Shown: positions 37,451 to 47,437, numbered from the stretch's first letter. The stretch: 64,000 bases of DNA from Phycisphaeraceae bacterium (GCA_019636515.1 JAHBXI010000003.1:124001-188000), one strand, 5' to 3'. Notes: a model not told the origin generated them from the sequence alone. A program made the numbers and translations.

Positions 37451-38848
37451 ATGGGGAAACAAATGATAAACATGGTGATACTTGTTTTGTCTTTGTTCTT
37501 TGGGCAGGCGGCAGACCCGCGGGGTGGCTGCAGCAGTTCCTGTTATTATGTTGGATGCGTGAGTGGATTTGGATCGCTGACATGGCGAAGTACATACAGG
37601 TCTGTGATCGCGCCCGCGGGTTGCTGCGGCTGCATCACGGATGTTGATTTCGAAGTCAGTGCGAGCGCTCAGGCAATGTTTACGGGGCTGAATAGCGCGA
37701 TGATCACGTGTGACGGAATCCCCACGTGTTTTATGCAAAATCAGGACTCGGACGCCGATAGCGGTAGCGGGCCATGCAACTCGGTCAGCGTTGCCGCCAA
37801 CGCACATGCCATAGCCGGATGTGCGAGCAGGCAGTTGCTAGTATCTTCTTCCGCGGGGGCGCAAGCCAACGGACTGTGTGTCACGCACACATCCACGCAG
37901 AGCGGGCATCACTCGCTTGCGACATTCAAGTGGTACGATGCATACCCAGGGCTATGTACGGACGAAGATGGCTGTCCGTCTCCGCCAATGTGCATGACAT
38001 TGACGGGCCTGAATTACGGCCATGCAAACGCTTTTTCTGCTTCCGCTCGTTCATTCGAATTTGAGGCGAATTGCACTGTATGGCCAACAATAGACTGGGA
38101 GCATGAATATACATTTGATGTATATTTGGATGGATACAATGAATCGTGTGCATGCTCGTGCGATGCCGGTTTGAGCAGCACATCATCTATTGTCTCTGTC
38201 AGATTCGTCAGTCTCGGCATGATTTCCACGCCACAACAAGGTTCGCCTACAACAGCCACGCTTCATCGGGTTGTCGCCGTCAACGGCGATGGTGATGTTA
38301 TTACACTGGGATTCCCGAACGCCCCGAGCGTCTCTCCGACGTTCGTGTCTCCTCATGATTTCGACATTGAGGTTGTTGCCAACGATACGATCGCAATCGA
38401 TGAATTTACCGCATCGATATTACTGATCCAGTTCGAGGATGCCTTCGGAAGGCATGACGACGACATCAACCGGAACGGGAGTCGCGACTGGCAGGACAGG
38501 ATGTCGTTCGCGGTCGCACTGGGGAGTGTCCTCGGCGATGAGCACTACACGCCGCGTGCCGACTACGACCTCGACGGCGACGTCGACGAGGACGACCGAG
38601 ATGTCTTCTTGCTGCATGTTAACACCAGGGATGGCAACCTGTTCTTTCCGGCTTCATACGACGTGAATGTGGTAATGGGATGCACCTTTGATGTCGACGA
38701 TTCCGGGTTCCTCGACGGAGATGATTACGACTACTTTATCGCTTTGTATACACTCGGGGATCCGCTTGCCGACACCGACGCATCCGGGTTCGTAGACGGG
38801 GACGATTTCGACGCCTTCATGATCGGGTTCGTGAACGGGGAATGTTGA
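37451..38848 (+). CDS. Secreted Cys-rich protein with C-terminal dockerin/EF-hand loops
   Basis: An unrecognised secreted protein (465 residues) with a signal peptide (MVILVLSLFFGQA). The first 270 residues contain more than 20 cysteines, many in pairs (CCGC, CACSC), suggesting a disulfide-linked or metal-bound surface protein. The last 135 residues hold about four Asp-rich calcium loops (DINRNGSRDWQD, DYDLDGDVDEDD, DVDDSGFLDGDD, DTDASGFVDGDD) and the protein ends FVNGEC, with Cys last. The G+C content is visibly lower than in all flanking genes, as is the codon use, suggesting recent gain. A consensus promoter lies upstream. The start could also be the second ATG at 37463. Confidence 0.75.
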   Translation: MGKQMINMVILVLSLFFGQAADPRGGCSSSCYYVGCVSGFGSLTWRSTYRSVIAPAGCCGCITDVDFEVSASAQAMFTGLNSAMITCDGIPTCFMQNQDSDADSGSGPCNSVSVAANAHAIAGCASRQLLVSSSAGAQANGLCVTHTSTQSGHHSLATFKWYDAYPGLCTDEDGCPSPPMCMTLTGLNYGHANAFSASARSFEFEANCTVWPTIDWEHEYTFDVYLDGYNESCACSCDAGLSSTSSIVSVRFVSLGMISTPQQGSPTTATLHRVVAVNGDGDVITLGFPNAPSVSPTFVSPHDFDIEVVANDTIAIDEFTASILLIQFEDAFGRHDDDINRNGSRDWQDRMSFAVALGSVLGDEHYTPRADYDLDGDVDEDDRDVFLLHVNTRDGNLFFPASYDVNVVMGCTFDVDDSGFLDGDDYDYFIALYTLGDPLADTDASGFVDGDDFDAFMIGFVNGEC

Positions 38849-39044
38849 TCGGTCTCGAAAGCGCCATTCCCGGTGATAGCCGCGAACGGCTCGGATGTTC
38901 AAACGACCATCCGAGTCGATTGAATAATGAAGCCGCGTGAGTGTGTGTGACCCGCCACAGGGGCTGCCCGCGGTCATCTCGGCGCCGCCGTGGCGTTGTC
39001 GAGCCTGGTCAGACGAGGCGCCCCTCCATCATGTCCCCCGGCGA

Positions 39045-39380
39045 TCACAACTTCTGCTTGCAGTGAGGACACGCCGTCGGGATATTGCCGTGACCAACGG
39101 GCTCGATGAGTTTCTGGCAGTTGGGGCATTGAAACCGCTCGTCCGCCAACGCGCTGCACTGCGGGCACCGCATCTGGCCGTCGTTGGCCGCGGAGATCCG
39201 CCGCACTTCCTTGGCGGTCAAATGGAACTCGTGGTTGTTGGCGCAGGTAAAAAACTGCGTCATCCGATTCAGCATGAAGTCGTTCGAGTCCGTCTCGGAG
39301 GCGTTGCGCCACACGAAAAACCCGGCCCCCGCCAGGGCCGCCACCGCCACGCCGACTTTCACGCCGTTGGGAATCGCCAT
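39045..39380 (-). CDS. Small membrane-anchored zinc-ribbon protein
   Basis: A 111-residue protein: an N-terminal membrane helix (VKVGVAVAALAGAGFFVW), then a Cys-rich domain with FTCANNHEF, MRCPQCSALADERFQCPNCQKL and ACPHCKQKL. These CxxC pairs should bind two zinc ions. The start at 39380 has a GGCGG upstream and exposes the helix. It follows a pseudopilin gene on the same strand, 114 bases apart. Function unknown; similar short zinc-ribbon membrane proteins accompany pseudopilins in other planctomycetes (from memory, not checked). Confidence 0.7.
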   Translation of the reverse strand: MAIPNGVKVGVAVAALAGAGFFVWRNASETDSNDFMLNRMTQFFTCANNHEFHLTAKEVRRISAANDGQMRCPQCSALADERFQCPNCQKLIEPVGHGNIPTACPHCKQKL

Positions 39381-39494
39381 GAACCCGCCGCCTTTCCGTC
39401 GATGCGAATGCCGCGCCAAAGGCACCGGCGGCACGCCCCGCCAGGTCCCAACAAACCATCGGCCCCCGTGAAGCGAACCCGCCCTCACGTTGCC

Positions 39495-40373
39495 TCAGAG
39501 GTCCTTGCTGATGTCCATCGACTTGCCCTGCTTGTTCCACTGTTCGATGCGCTTCTTCTTTTCGTCAACCGTGATGTTCGGGTCCTTGATGACCAGTTCG
39601 AATGGATCCCGCGGCCTCACGGAGAAATCGGCAAACAGGATGTTTGCCTTTTTCCCGTGCCGTGGCCCGAGAAAGTTCGAGGGGATTTTCGTGATGGGGT
39701 TTGTGCCACCCTCGGGATTGAAAGTCGTGTCCCAAAACCCATCCCCGTTGCTGTCCCCGATGGCGATCATGCGGCTTGGGAAGACCACGTCCGAGTGCTT
39801 GGGCTCCCACAGGTGGCGAGGCGGAACCGGTCCCGCCTTGGTGTTGATGTGCTGTCCGAGCCCCAGGGGGTGCTCGTTGGGAAATTGGCCGTACTCCCAA
39901 TTCGCCCCTCCTCCGTTGTACCCGTAACTAAAATACAACTTGGGGGCGCCGATCGCTACGTAGTACCTGAAGCCGAGTTCATTCAGGTCGGTGTACCCGA
40001 ACTCCAGGGCCGCGGGTTTCATGCCCGTGGGAAATACACTGACCTCCCACTTGAACTCCTTGGGAGTTGACGGGCAATGAAGCATGTCCATGGCTTTATG
40101 ATCCCCGCCGGTCACGGCCCGAAGGCGAGGGAGCCACGAGATCCACGAACCGCCCTCGCCTTCGTAGTGGTCGCCGGGCCAGTAGTCCTTATTCTCCGCG
40201 TGGTAGGAGTTCATCGCGTACCCCGTCTGGCGGAGGTTCGATTGGCAGACCACCGCCCTGGCCGCTTCCCGAGCCCCGCGCAGGTTGGGCAGCAGGATCG
40301 AGATCAACAGAGCCAGGATCGCGATGACAACCAACAACTCGATGAGCGTGAACGCTCGCGCGCGAATCTTCAT
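39495..40373 (-). CDS. Pseudopilin-like protein with prepilin signal
   Basis: The 292-residue protein starts [20 protein letters not shown], a canonical prepilin signal with FTLIELL and a hydrophobic helix; cleavage is expected before F8. The body shows the planctomycete pseudopilin pattern: [28 protein letters not shown], a LHCPS Cys, and a late [13 protein letters not shown] motif. GAGG lies upstream of the ATG at 40373. It is a separate paralogue of the protein at 6385. It is probably assembled by a type II or IV machinery encoded elsewhere. Confidence 0.88.
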   Translation of the reverse strand: MKIRARAFTLIELLVVIAILALLISILLPNLRGAREAARAVVCQSNLRQTGYAMNSYHAENKDYWPGDHYEGEGGSWISWLPRLRAVTGGDHKAMDMLHCPSTPKEFKWEVSVFPTGMKPAALEFGYTDLNELGFRYYVAIGAPKLYFSYGYNGGGANWEYGQFPNEHPLGLGQHINTKAGPVPPRHLWEPKHSDVVFPSRMIAIGDSNGDGFWDTTFNPEGGTNPITKIPSNFLGPRHGKKANILFADFSVRPRDPFELVIKDPNITVDEKKKRIEQWNKQGKSMDISKDL

Positions 40374-40526
40374 GGAATACCTCGCAGCGAAAAAGGCCTC
40401 GGCGGAAGAAGACCGCCCCTGAGAGTTCTATGAAGATTTTCGCACATTCGGGGCGGCCGTGCAAGTCCTATTCAAACCCGAACATCATCAAAGAGGCCAT
40501 TTCGATCTTCTTTTGCAAGCCCCGGG

Positions 40527-41183
40527 TTACCGCCCGTGGAGTGGCTTGCTCAGGATGACGCTGGTGTAGTTGGTATACGGCCAGTTCCACCGCTCGATGA
40601 ACCGGTACCCCCGGCGTTCATAGAACCGGCGAAGCGCTTCATCGGGCTCGGCCATCGACAGGGCGAGTTCCGTCGCCCCGGATTCCTTCGCCCGAGATTC
40701 GACGCGATCGAGCAGGAGGCACCCGATCCCGGCCCCCTGCATCCCCGGGTCGACCGCGAACTGGGAAAAACTGTCCACGTGGGGGTGGCGAAACCAGGGG
40801 GGGCCTTCGGCGGACTCGACCTCATGGAACAGGATGGTGCCGACGATCGCCTCGTCGCGGCCTTCGCGTTCGACGACGGCGAGGTAGCATTCCCCGCTGG
40901 TGCAGCGGCGTTGGGTGGTCTGGTCGTCCTGCCGCCCGGCCAGTGGTCGCAGTCCCATCGCCATCTGTCCCGCGTACGCCCGGTGCAGGAGCGCGGTGAT
41001 CTCTGGGATGGGATCGGTTGGGCGAAGCCGCCGGATGCGGATGGGGGCGGGGTCGGCCGCGTGCAAGAGTCGGGGCGTCACTCGGGCGGCGGGGTGGTCT
41101 GGATGTGAAGATGATGGTTCTGAAGCGGGTTCGGGCATGGCGAACATCGGTTGTTGCGGCCGGCACCGGCGGTCGGGTTCCAT
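40527..41183 (-). CDS. GNAT-family N-acetyltransferase
   Basis: The GNAT fold occupies the last 165 residues: RIRRLRPTDPIPEITALLHRAY at the first strand-helix, FSQFAVDPGMQGAGIGCLLLDRVESRAKESGATELALSMAE as the acetyl-CoA-binding motif A (Q/RxxGxG/A pattern QGAGIG), and ALRRFYERRGYRFIERW at the end. The substrate is unknown. Several in-frame starts exist: 41183 (used here, 218 residues), 41147 and 41138. The Pro/His-rich first 40 residues suggest that a later one may be used. Confidence 0.8.
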   Translation of the reverse strand: MEPDRRCRPQQPMFAMPEPASEPSSSHPDHPAARVTPRLLHAADPAPIRIRRLRPTDPIPEITALLHRAYAGQMAMGLRPLAGRQDDQTTQRRCTSGECYLAVVEREGRDEAIVGTILFHEVESAEGPPWFRHPHVDSFSQFAVDPGMQGAGIGCLLLDRVESRAKESGATELALSMAEPDEALRRFYERRGYRFIERWNWPYTNYTSVILSKPLHGR

Positions 41184-41356
41184 GGGCCGGGCGTTGACCG
41201 TCCGGGTGTCATGGTAGTTCGCCGCGTCGGGATCAACGGGCCGGGATGCCGGTATCATCCATCCGGTGGACCGCCGGCCTTTTTTCCCGCCTTGATGGCA
41301 CCACTTCGACCGGGCAAGTGGTGGTGACGGGGCGATTTTCAACGACGAGGCTTTGC

Positions 41357-43645
41357 ATGAGACCAGCAGACCATCCGTGCCGCTCGCGGTTCATCACTCT
41401 GGCTCTCCTGGCCTTCGCCGCCTCGCCGGCGACGACCGGCGCGGCCTTCCCCGGCGCGGCCTCGATCCCGGCTCGGGATTCGGCCCCGGCGCATCAAGCC
41501 GCGGCGCCCGCCCCCGGTGATGAATCGTTCCTGACGCAATGGGCGCTGACGCGGGGATTCAGCCTCGGCCGTCCGCGGAACTTCTCGATCACGCCCGACG
41601 GGTCGGGGGTGCTGTTCCTGCGGTCTGGCCCGCGGAGCGTGGTCCACGACCTGTACCTGTTTGACACGGCGACGGGGCAGGAGCGGGTTCTGCTCACGGC
41701 CGAGCGTCTGCTGGGGGGCAAGGATGAGCGGCTGACCCCCGAGGAGCGTGCCCGCCGGGAGCGCCTGCGGCAATCCAACCGGGGGATCGTGTCGTACTCG
41801 CTTTCCGAGGATGGCTCGAAGGTGCTGGTCCCGCTGGGGTCCAAGGTGTTCCTGTACGACCTGTCCGCCGATGCCGCGCGGGAAATCCCGGTGCTTCCCG
41901 GGTCGGTCATCGATCCCCGGCTGAGTCGGCCGGGCAACCTGATGGGGTGGGTGCGGGAGAACGACCTGTGGTTCATGGACCTCTCGGAACGGATACCGAC
42001 GCAGGTGACGCGAAGCGCCGATGAATTCCGCACCAACGGCGTCTCGGAGTTTGTCGCCCAGGAGGAAATGTCCAGGTTCGAGGGGTACTGGTTCTCCCCC
42101 GATGAGCGGTACGTGGTCTACCAGCACACGGACCACACCGGGGTCGAGCGGCTCACCATCGCCGACCCGATGCGTCCGGAGAACCCGGCCGAGAGCCCCT
42201 TTTATCCCAGGGCGGGGATGCAGAACGCGTCGGTGATGCTCTTTTCTCGTCATCTGACGAGCCAGCAGGAGGAGATGATCCGGTGGGACCGGGAGCGGTT
42301 CCCGTATCTGGCGAACGTGAAGTGGCCCAAGGGCGGGCCGCTGACGCTCCTGGTGCAGAACCGTGAGCAGACGCGCCAGCAGTTGTTGCGGGCCGACCAC
42401 GTCACCGGCCAGACGTCGGTGATTTTCGAGGAACAGGACGACGCGTGGCTGAACATCGACCAGTCCGTGCCGCGGTGGCTCGAGGATGGGTCGGGGTTCC
42501 TGTGGATCTCGGACTCCTCGGGCCACGACCGGCTCGAATGGCGTGGTGAATCGGGGTCGGTGGTCCGCGCGATCTCTCCGCCGGGCCTGTCGGTGCGAGG
42601 GCTGGTCTCGTACGACGAGGCCGCCCGCGTCGCGTACGCCGTATGCAGCGATGAACCGACCGAGCAGCACGTCTGGGCCTTCCCCCTCGACGAAGGGGCC
42701 TCCCCGCGGCGGATCACCCAGGGGACGGGGCTGTTCGGGGCGGTGTTCTCGAAGGACCACTCGACGCACGTGATCACGAGCAACACCCTCGGGGGGGAGA
42801 TCGCCGCGACGGTGCGCCGGGCGGATGGCGCCGTGATCGGCACGGTCACGTCGGTCGCCGAGGCGCCGCCGCTGACGCCCACGGTCGAGTTCGTGACGCT
42901 GCCGGGCCCGCACGAGTTCCGGGCGCTGGTGGTTCGCCCGCGCGACTTTGACCCGTCGAAGAGATACCCCGTGCTTGTCAGCGTCTACGGCGGGCCGACG
43001 GCCCAGACGGTGACCGCGACGCGGCAGGGGCAGTTGCTCCGCCAGTGGCACGCCGACCGTGGGTTCATCGTGGTTTCGGTTGACAACCGGGGGACCCCAG
43101 GCCGGGGCCGTGAGTGGGAAAAAATCACCAAGGGCAACTTCATCGACATCCCGCTCGACGACCAGGTCGCGGCCCTGCGTCAGTTGGGGGAGCGTTACCC
43201 GGAGATGGACCTGGGGCGCGTGGGGATGTACGGGTGGTCGTTCGGGGGGTATTTCGCGGCGATGGCGACGATGCGGCGGCCCGACATCTTCCACTGCGGC
43301 GTCGCGGGAGCGCCGGTGGCCGACTTTGCCGATTACGACACGCACTACACCGAGCGGTACCTGGGCCTTCCCGAGAAGAACCCCGAGGGGTACAAGGCCT
43401 GCAACGTGCTGACGTACGGCAAGGACCTGGCCGTGCCGCTGCTGATCGTCCACGGGACGGCCGACGACAACGTGTATTTCATGCACGCGCTGAAGATGGC
43501 GGATGTGCTGTTCAAGGCCGGGCGAGACTTTGAGTTTCTCCCCCTGTCCGGGTTCACCCACATGGTGCCCGACCCGGTCGTGAAGGAACGGCTGGAGACC
43601 CGCATCTCCGATTTTTTCCGCGGGCACCTGGGCGGGCCGCGGTGA
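41357..43645 (+). CDS. Dipeptidyl-peptidase IV-like S9 serine peptidase
   Basis: An exported prolyl-type peptidase (762 residues) with a signal peptide (LALLAFAASPATTGA). The N-terminal eight-bladed propeller carries the DPP-IV double-Glu motif in FVAQEEMSRFEGYWFSPDE, which binds the free N-terminus of the substrate. The C-terminal alpha/beta hydrolase has the catalytic Ser in GMYGWSFGGYF, Asp in HGTADDNVYF and His in SGFTHMV. It should remove dipeptides, mostly Xaa-Pro or Xaa-Ala, from the N-terminus of peptides in the periplasm. A GAGG sits before the ATG at 41357. The S1/P1 nuclease gene follows on the same strand. Confidence 0.93.
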   Translation: MRPADHPCRSRFITLALLAFAASPATTGAAFPGAASIPARDSAPAHQAAAPAPGDESFLTQWALTRGFSLGRPRNFSITPDGSGVLFLRSGPRSVVHDLYLFDTATGQERVLLTAERLLGGKDERLTPEERARRERLRQSNRGIVSYSLSEDGSKVLVPLGSKVFLYDLSADAAREIPVLPGSVIDPRLSRPGNLMGWVRENDLWFMDLSERIPTQVTRSADEFRTNGVSEFVAQEEMSRFEGYWFSPDERYVVYQHTDHTGVERLTIADPMRPENPAESPFYPRAGMQNASVMLFSRHLTSQQEEMIRWDRERFPYLANVKWPKGGPLTLLVQNREQTRQQLLRADHVTGQTSVIFEEQDDAWLNIDQSVPRWLEDGSGFLWISDSSGHDRLEWRGESGSVVRAISPPGLSVRGLVSYDEAARVAYAVCSDEPTEQHVWAFPLDEGASPRRITQGTGLFGAVFSKDHSTHVITSNTLGGEIAATVRRADGAVIGTVTSVAEAPPLTPTVEFVTLPGPHEFRALVVRPRDFDPSKRYPVLVSVYGGPTAQTVTATRQGQLLRQWHADRGFIVVSVDNRGTPGRGREWEKITKGNFIDIPLDDQVAALRQLGERYPEMDLGRVGMYGWSFGGYFAAMATMRRPDIFHCGVAGAPVADFADYDTHYTERYLGLPEKNPEGYKACNVLTYGKDLAVPLLIVHGTADDNVYFMHALKMADVLFKAGRDFEFLPLSGFTHMVPDPVVKERLETRISDFFRGHLGGPR

Positions 43646-43700
43646 GGCGGGATATCCCCGAGAGTTCGATGTGTTCGTCCACCCCGGCACGGAGCACGCG

Positions 43701-44795
43701 ATGAATCAAAGGCACCCACCCCGGGCAAGACGGCTCGGGCCACGCCCGCTGGCCGCCCTCGTGACGCTGGGGGTTCTTGTGCTGGCCGGCCCTGCCCGGG
43801 CCTGGGATGCCCACGGGCACCGCCTCATCACCCTCCTGGCCCTGGACCGCCTCGCCCTCGACCTGCCCGAGTTTCTGCGAGATCCACAGGTCCGGGCGAT
43901 GATCGCGGAAAACTCGAACGAGCCGGACCGCTGGCGGAGCGTTCGCCAGGGCCATCTGATGCACCTCAACGGGCCGGATCATTACCTCGACGTCGAGGAC
44001 CTCGGGCATTACGGGCTGACGCTGCGGGACATTCCCCCGCTGCGGTACGAGTTCGTCTCGCTGATGGCGATCACGCGTGAGAAACTCGGGAGTGAGTTCA
44101 AGGGGCGGCCGATCAACGCGGCCAGGGACATCGCGAAAACCGCCCAGTGGCCCGGTTTCGTGGCCCACGCCATCGCCGAGAACTACGGGAAACTCACCGC
44201 GTCGTTCAAGACGCTGCGGATCCTGGAGACCCTCGACGACCCCGATCGCGACCACCAGATCTCGGCCCAGCGCGGGAACATCGCCGCGATCATCGGCGTG
44301 CTGAGCCACTTCGTCGGGGATACCGCCCAGCCGCTGCACACCACCCGGCACCACCACGGCTGGGTCGGGGACAATCCCGGGAACTACACGACGCGGTACT
44401 CGTTCCACGCGTACATCGACGGGACCATCCTTGATATCCACAAACTCGACTACGAGGCGATGCGGGAGGATCCCCCGCACGACGCGGCTCGCCTGCCCCG
44501 CACGCGTGACGTCGATCCCATGAACCCCTGGCGAGCGATCCTCGACCACGTCCAGCGCTCCCACGAGCAGGTCGTCCCGCTGTACGAACTCGAGAAATCC
44601 GGCGAACTGGTGGGTGATCCGGGCCGGGAACTCATCATGGCCCGCCTGCGTGACGGGGCCTCCATGCTTGCGGACCTGTGCAACGCCGCGTGGGAGGCTT
44701 CAGACCCGACGCGGGAAGACATCGACAACTTCATCAAATACGACAACTTCAAGCCCGGTTTCTTCGTGATCGCCGAGCCGGCGGGGTCTCCCTGA
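43701..44795 (+). CDS. S1/P1-family zinc nuclease, secreted
   Basis: A protein of 364 residues with a signal peptide ending AGPARA. The mature enzyme begins WDAHGHRLI, so that the N-terminal Trp and the following His are zinc ligands, as in S1/P1 nuclease and phospholipase C. Other ligands lie in MHLNGPDHYLDVED and in SHFVGDTAQPLHTTRHHHG, the strongest family signature. It probably degrades single-stranded nucleic acids or removes phosphates outside the cell. GGAG lies 7 bases upstream of the ATG at 43701. It follows the DPP-IV-like gene by 55 bases, so both may serve scavenging. Confidence 0.88.
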   Translation: MNQRHPPRARRLGPRPLAALVTLGVLVLAGPARAWDAHGHRLITLLALDRLALDLPEFLRDPQVRAMIAENSNEPDRWRSVRQGHLMHLNGPDHYLDVEDLGHYGLTLRDIPPLRYEFVSLMAITREKLGSEFKGRPINAARDIAKTAQWPGFVAHAIAENYGKLTASFKTLRILETLDDPDRDHQISAQRGNIAAIIGVLSHFVGDTAQPLHTTRHHHGWVGDNPGNYTTRYSFHAYIDGTILDIHKLDYEAMREDPPHDAARLPRTRDVDPMNPWRAILDHVQRSHEQVVPLYELEKSGELVGDPGRELIMARLRDGASMLADLCNAAWEASDPTREDIDNFIKYDNFKPGFFVIAEPAGSP

Positions 44796-44823
44796 CGCCC
44801 CCGCCGCGGGACCGCGCCGGCCG

Positions 44824-45696
44824 TCACGATCCCGCCAAGCCATCGTGGTTCGAGAGCCGTTCCTCCGCGGTCGGATTGGCGTTCGCACGCGCGGCGCGGG
44901 GGATGCCCCACCGGCGCATCACCGCGTCGGCCAATCCCGGGAACGCCGTCGCGGCGGCGAGCGCCAAGCGCGTCGGCAGGCTTGTCCAGACCTCGCCCCG
45001 CGGCTTGCGAAGGCACCGCACCGTCGCCCGCGCGACACGCACCGGGCTTTGCACCAACAGACCTCGCCCGTGCGAGTAGAGGCGCCGGCCGCCGCTGCGG
45101 CGGGCCACCTCGTCGAACAACTCCGTCGCCGTCAGCACCGGGTGGACCGTCGAGACGTGGATCCCAAGGTCGGCCAGTTCGTGCCGCATCCCGCGGGCGA
45201 AGTGGTCCTGCGCCGCCTTGGTCGCCGAGTACGCGCTCATGTAGGGCACGCCGATTTTCGAGAGGCAACTCGAGCACAGGAGCACGTGCCCGCCCCGGCG
45301 AGGGATCATGCGCTCAAGGGCGGGGCGGATGATGTTCAGGCTTCCCCAGAAATTCGTCTCGAAGATGGCGCGCACCTGCTCGTCCGAGGACTCGTGAAAC
45401 GCCCGCTCGTACCCGTACCCGGCGTTGGCGTATACCGCGTGGACCGGACCGAAGGCCTCTTCCGCCCGCGCGATCACGTCGCGGCAGGCCGCGGGGTCCG
45501 TCACGTCCACCCTCGCGGACAGCGCCCGGCCGCCGCCGGAGGTGATCCGGTCCACCAGGGCGTCCAGGCGGTCGGCCCGCCGGGCGGCGACGACCACGGG
45601 CATGCCCGCCGCCGCGCATTGCAGCGCGGTCGCCTCCCCGATCCCCGAACTGGCCCCGGTGATCACGATCGGTCTGCCCTTGAGGTCGATGGCCAT
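44824..45696 (-). CDS. Short-chain dehydrogenase/reductase
   Basis: A 290-residue SDR of the classical type: cofactor motif TGASSGIG (residues 12-19), the AARRADR segment after it (suggesting NADP(H)), ANAG, and the active-site YSATK with an upstream CSSCLSK Ser. The last 70 residues form an extra C-terminal part (PVRVARATVRCLRKPRGEVW), as in membrane-associated SDRs of the DltE or retinol dehydrogenase kind. The substrate is unknown. It lies 46 bases downstream of murJ on the same strand but has its own -10 box (TACGCT) 6 bases before the ATG. Confidence 0.9.
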   Translation of the reverse strand: MAIDLKGRPIVITGASSGIGEATALQCAAAGMPVVVAARRADRLDALVDRITSGGGRALSARVDVTDPAACRDVIARAEEAFGPVHAVYANAGYGYERAFHESSDEQVRAIFETNFWGSLNIIRPALERMIPRRGGHVLLCSSCLSKIGVPYMSAYSATKAAQDHFARGMRHELADLGIHVSTVHPVLTATELFDEVARRSGGRRLYSHGRGLLVQSPVRVARATVRCLRKPRGEVWTSLPTRLALAAATAFPGLADAVMRRWGIPRAARANANPTAEERLSNHDGLAGS

Positions 45697-45702
45697 CCGG
45701 GG

Positions 45703-45708
45703 AGCGTA
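45703..45708 (-). promoter_or_regulatory. -10 box (TACGCT), leaderless SDR start
   Basis: TACGCT on the - strand ends 6 bases before the ATG at 45696. There is no Shine-Dalgarno sequence in between. Confidence 0.55.
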
Positions 45709-45742
45709 CTCGGCCGCCGGGGGCCGAGCGGCGGGCGATGTT

Positions 45743-47422
45743 TCAGGCGTCGGTCCGTCGGCCGATGAGCCAGCGGAACTCGTGCGAGCGCATGGCCGCC
45801 GACCAGGCCGTGAACGCCGCGATCCCCACCCCGGTGCCGATGGCGACACGCAGGGCCTGATCGGCCCATGTCCTGGCTTCGGGCATGAGTTGCAAGAGCG
45901 TCCATACCGCCGCGGCCATGACGGCGGTTCCCCCGACGGTTTTCAATAAGCCCGGCCACGACGCCGCGTCCAGCGGCTCTGTTCCAAGCCTCCGCCGGCA
46001 CATCACGGCCAGGATCGCGCACTGAATCATCGCGCAAAGACTCGTTGACCACGCCAGCCCCGCCTCGCGCAGAGGCCAGATGAGGGTGATGTTCAGGACC
46101 AGGTTCAACGCGACCATCGCCAGCGACACCCGCATCGGCGTGCGGGTGTCCCCGCGAGCGTAAAACGCCCGCGCCAGGACGTGGTTGACCGAATAGGCCC
46201 ATATCGCCGGGGCGAAACCCATCACCACCGCCGCCGTACGCCCGACCCCCGAGGCCGAAAAGCCCGTCCCCGCCTCGCGCGCCTCACCGCCCGCCCCCGG
46301 GCCGGACGAGAAGAGCGTCGCCACCAGGTCGTGCCCGACGAGCATCAGCCCCGCCCCGGCGGGAAAGCCGATGAAAAACGACAGCCGCACGCCCCGGCGC
46401 AGCGTGGATCCGAATCGGTCCGTGTCGCCCGCGTCGCGTGCCAGCATCGGGAACACCGCCGTCGCGACCGCGATCCCGAAGACCCCGAGAGGGAACTGGT
46501 ACAGCCGCTGCGCCGCGGCGATCAGGATGTTCGAACGCTCGTCGAGCGGGTACGCCACCCCCAGGATGGTCGGACCGAACCAGATGGGCCACATCGCGAT
46601 CACCTGGTCCATCAGGGTGTTGATCTGCAGCGCCCCCAGCCCGATCAGCACGGGAACCAGCCGCGTCCACATCCGGCGAGCCCGCGGCCGGATCGCCCCC
46701 CAGTCGCTTCGCCACGAGACCTTCCGCCGCAGGAGCCACGCGAACGCCGCCGCCTGCGTCAGGCCCGACAACGTGGTGGCCAGGCCCAGGGCGTACGCCA
46801 CCCCTTCCGACCCGCGTTCCCCTCGAACCACGTGCCACAGGCCGACCGCGATGATGAAGCCGTTGAGGACGAGCGGCCCCGACGCCGCGGCGGCGAATCG
46901 GCCGTGTACCTGGAGCATCCCCCCCAGGATCGCCGTCACGCAGATGAACGGCATGAACGGCAGCATGACCATGATCAGGCGGATCGAGGTCAGGCGGGCC
47001 TCGTCGGGCGGGAGCAGCCACGCGAGCAGCAGCAGCGCGACTTCCGCCACCGCCGTCAGCAGCCCCGTCCCCACGCCCAGGGTCCAAACCGTCAGTGACG
47101 CGAGCCGGTCGGACTCATCCCGCCCGGCACGGCCCGAGTCCGTGTACTCAGGAATGAACGCCGCCGAGAGCGCGCCCTCCCCGAAGAGACGCCGGAACAG
47201 GTTGGGAATCGCGAACCCCGCCGCGAAGGCGGACCCAAGCGCCGTGTCGCCAAAGAGCCGGGAGACCAGCACATCCCGCGCCAGCCCGCCAAGCCGGGAA
47301 ACAAGCGTGACCCCTGAAACAGCGCGGACGGCCACGACCATGGCGCCACCCCGCCCGCCGTCCTCGCGGCCCGGATCTCCCGTATCCGATGTGCCGGGTT
47401 GGGGTTCTCGCGCGGCCTCCAT
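45743..47422 (-). CDS. murJ: Lipid II flippase MurJ
   Basis: MurJ moves the peptidoglycan precursor lipid II to the outer face of the membrane. The 559-residue protein has about 14 hydrophobic helices and the MviN/MurJ marks: GVTLVSRLGGLARDVLVSRLFG and FAIPNLFRRLFGEGALSAAFIPEY at the N-terminus, then LYQFPLGVFGIAVATAVFPMLAR in the centre and NHVLARAFYARGDTRTPM. Presence of MurJ fits a peptidoglycan-containing planctomycete. The first 27 residues are polar; the start at 47422 lies 9 bases after a TACGCT box (47432-47437), and the ATG for MVVAVRAVSG is an alternative. Confidence 0.93.
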   Translation of the reverse strand: MEAAREPQPGTSDTGDPGREDGGRGGAMVVAVRAVSGVTLVSRLGGLARDVLVSRLFGDTALGSAFAAGFAIPNLFRRLFGEGALSAAFIPEYTDSGRAGRDESDRLASLTVWTLGVGTGLLTAVAEVALLLLAWLLPPDEARLTSIRLIMVMLPFMPFICVTAILGGMLQVHGRFAAAASGPLVLNGFIIAVGLWHVVRGERGSEGVAYALGLATTLSGLTQAAAFAWLLRRKVSWRSDWGAIRPRARRMWTRLVPVLIGLGALQINTLMDQVIAMWPIWFGPTILGVAYPLDERSNILIAAAQRLYQFPLGVFGIAVATAVFPMLARDAGDTDRFGSTLRRGVRLSFFIGFPAGAGLMLVGHDLVATLFSSGPGAGGEAREAGTGFSASGVGRTAAVVMGFAPAIWAYSVNHVLARAFYARGDTRTPMRVSLAMVALNLVLNITLIWPLREAGLAWSTSLCAMIQCAILAVMCRRRLGTEPLDAASWPGLLKTVGGTAVMAAAVWTLLQLMPEARTWADQALRVAIGTGVGIAAFTAWSAAMRSHEFRWLIGRRTDA

Positions 47423-47431
47423 GCCGGCGCC

Positions 47432-47437
47432 AGCGTA
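47432..47437 (-). promoter_or_regulatory. -10 box (TACGCT) of murJ
   Basis: TACGCT on the - strand, 9 bases before the ATG at 47422; no Shine-Dalgarno sequence is visible. Confidence 0.4.
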
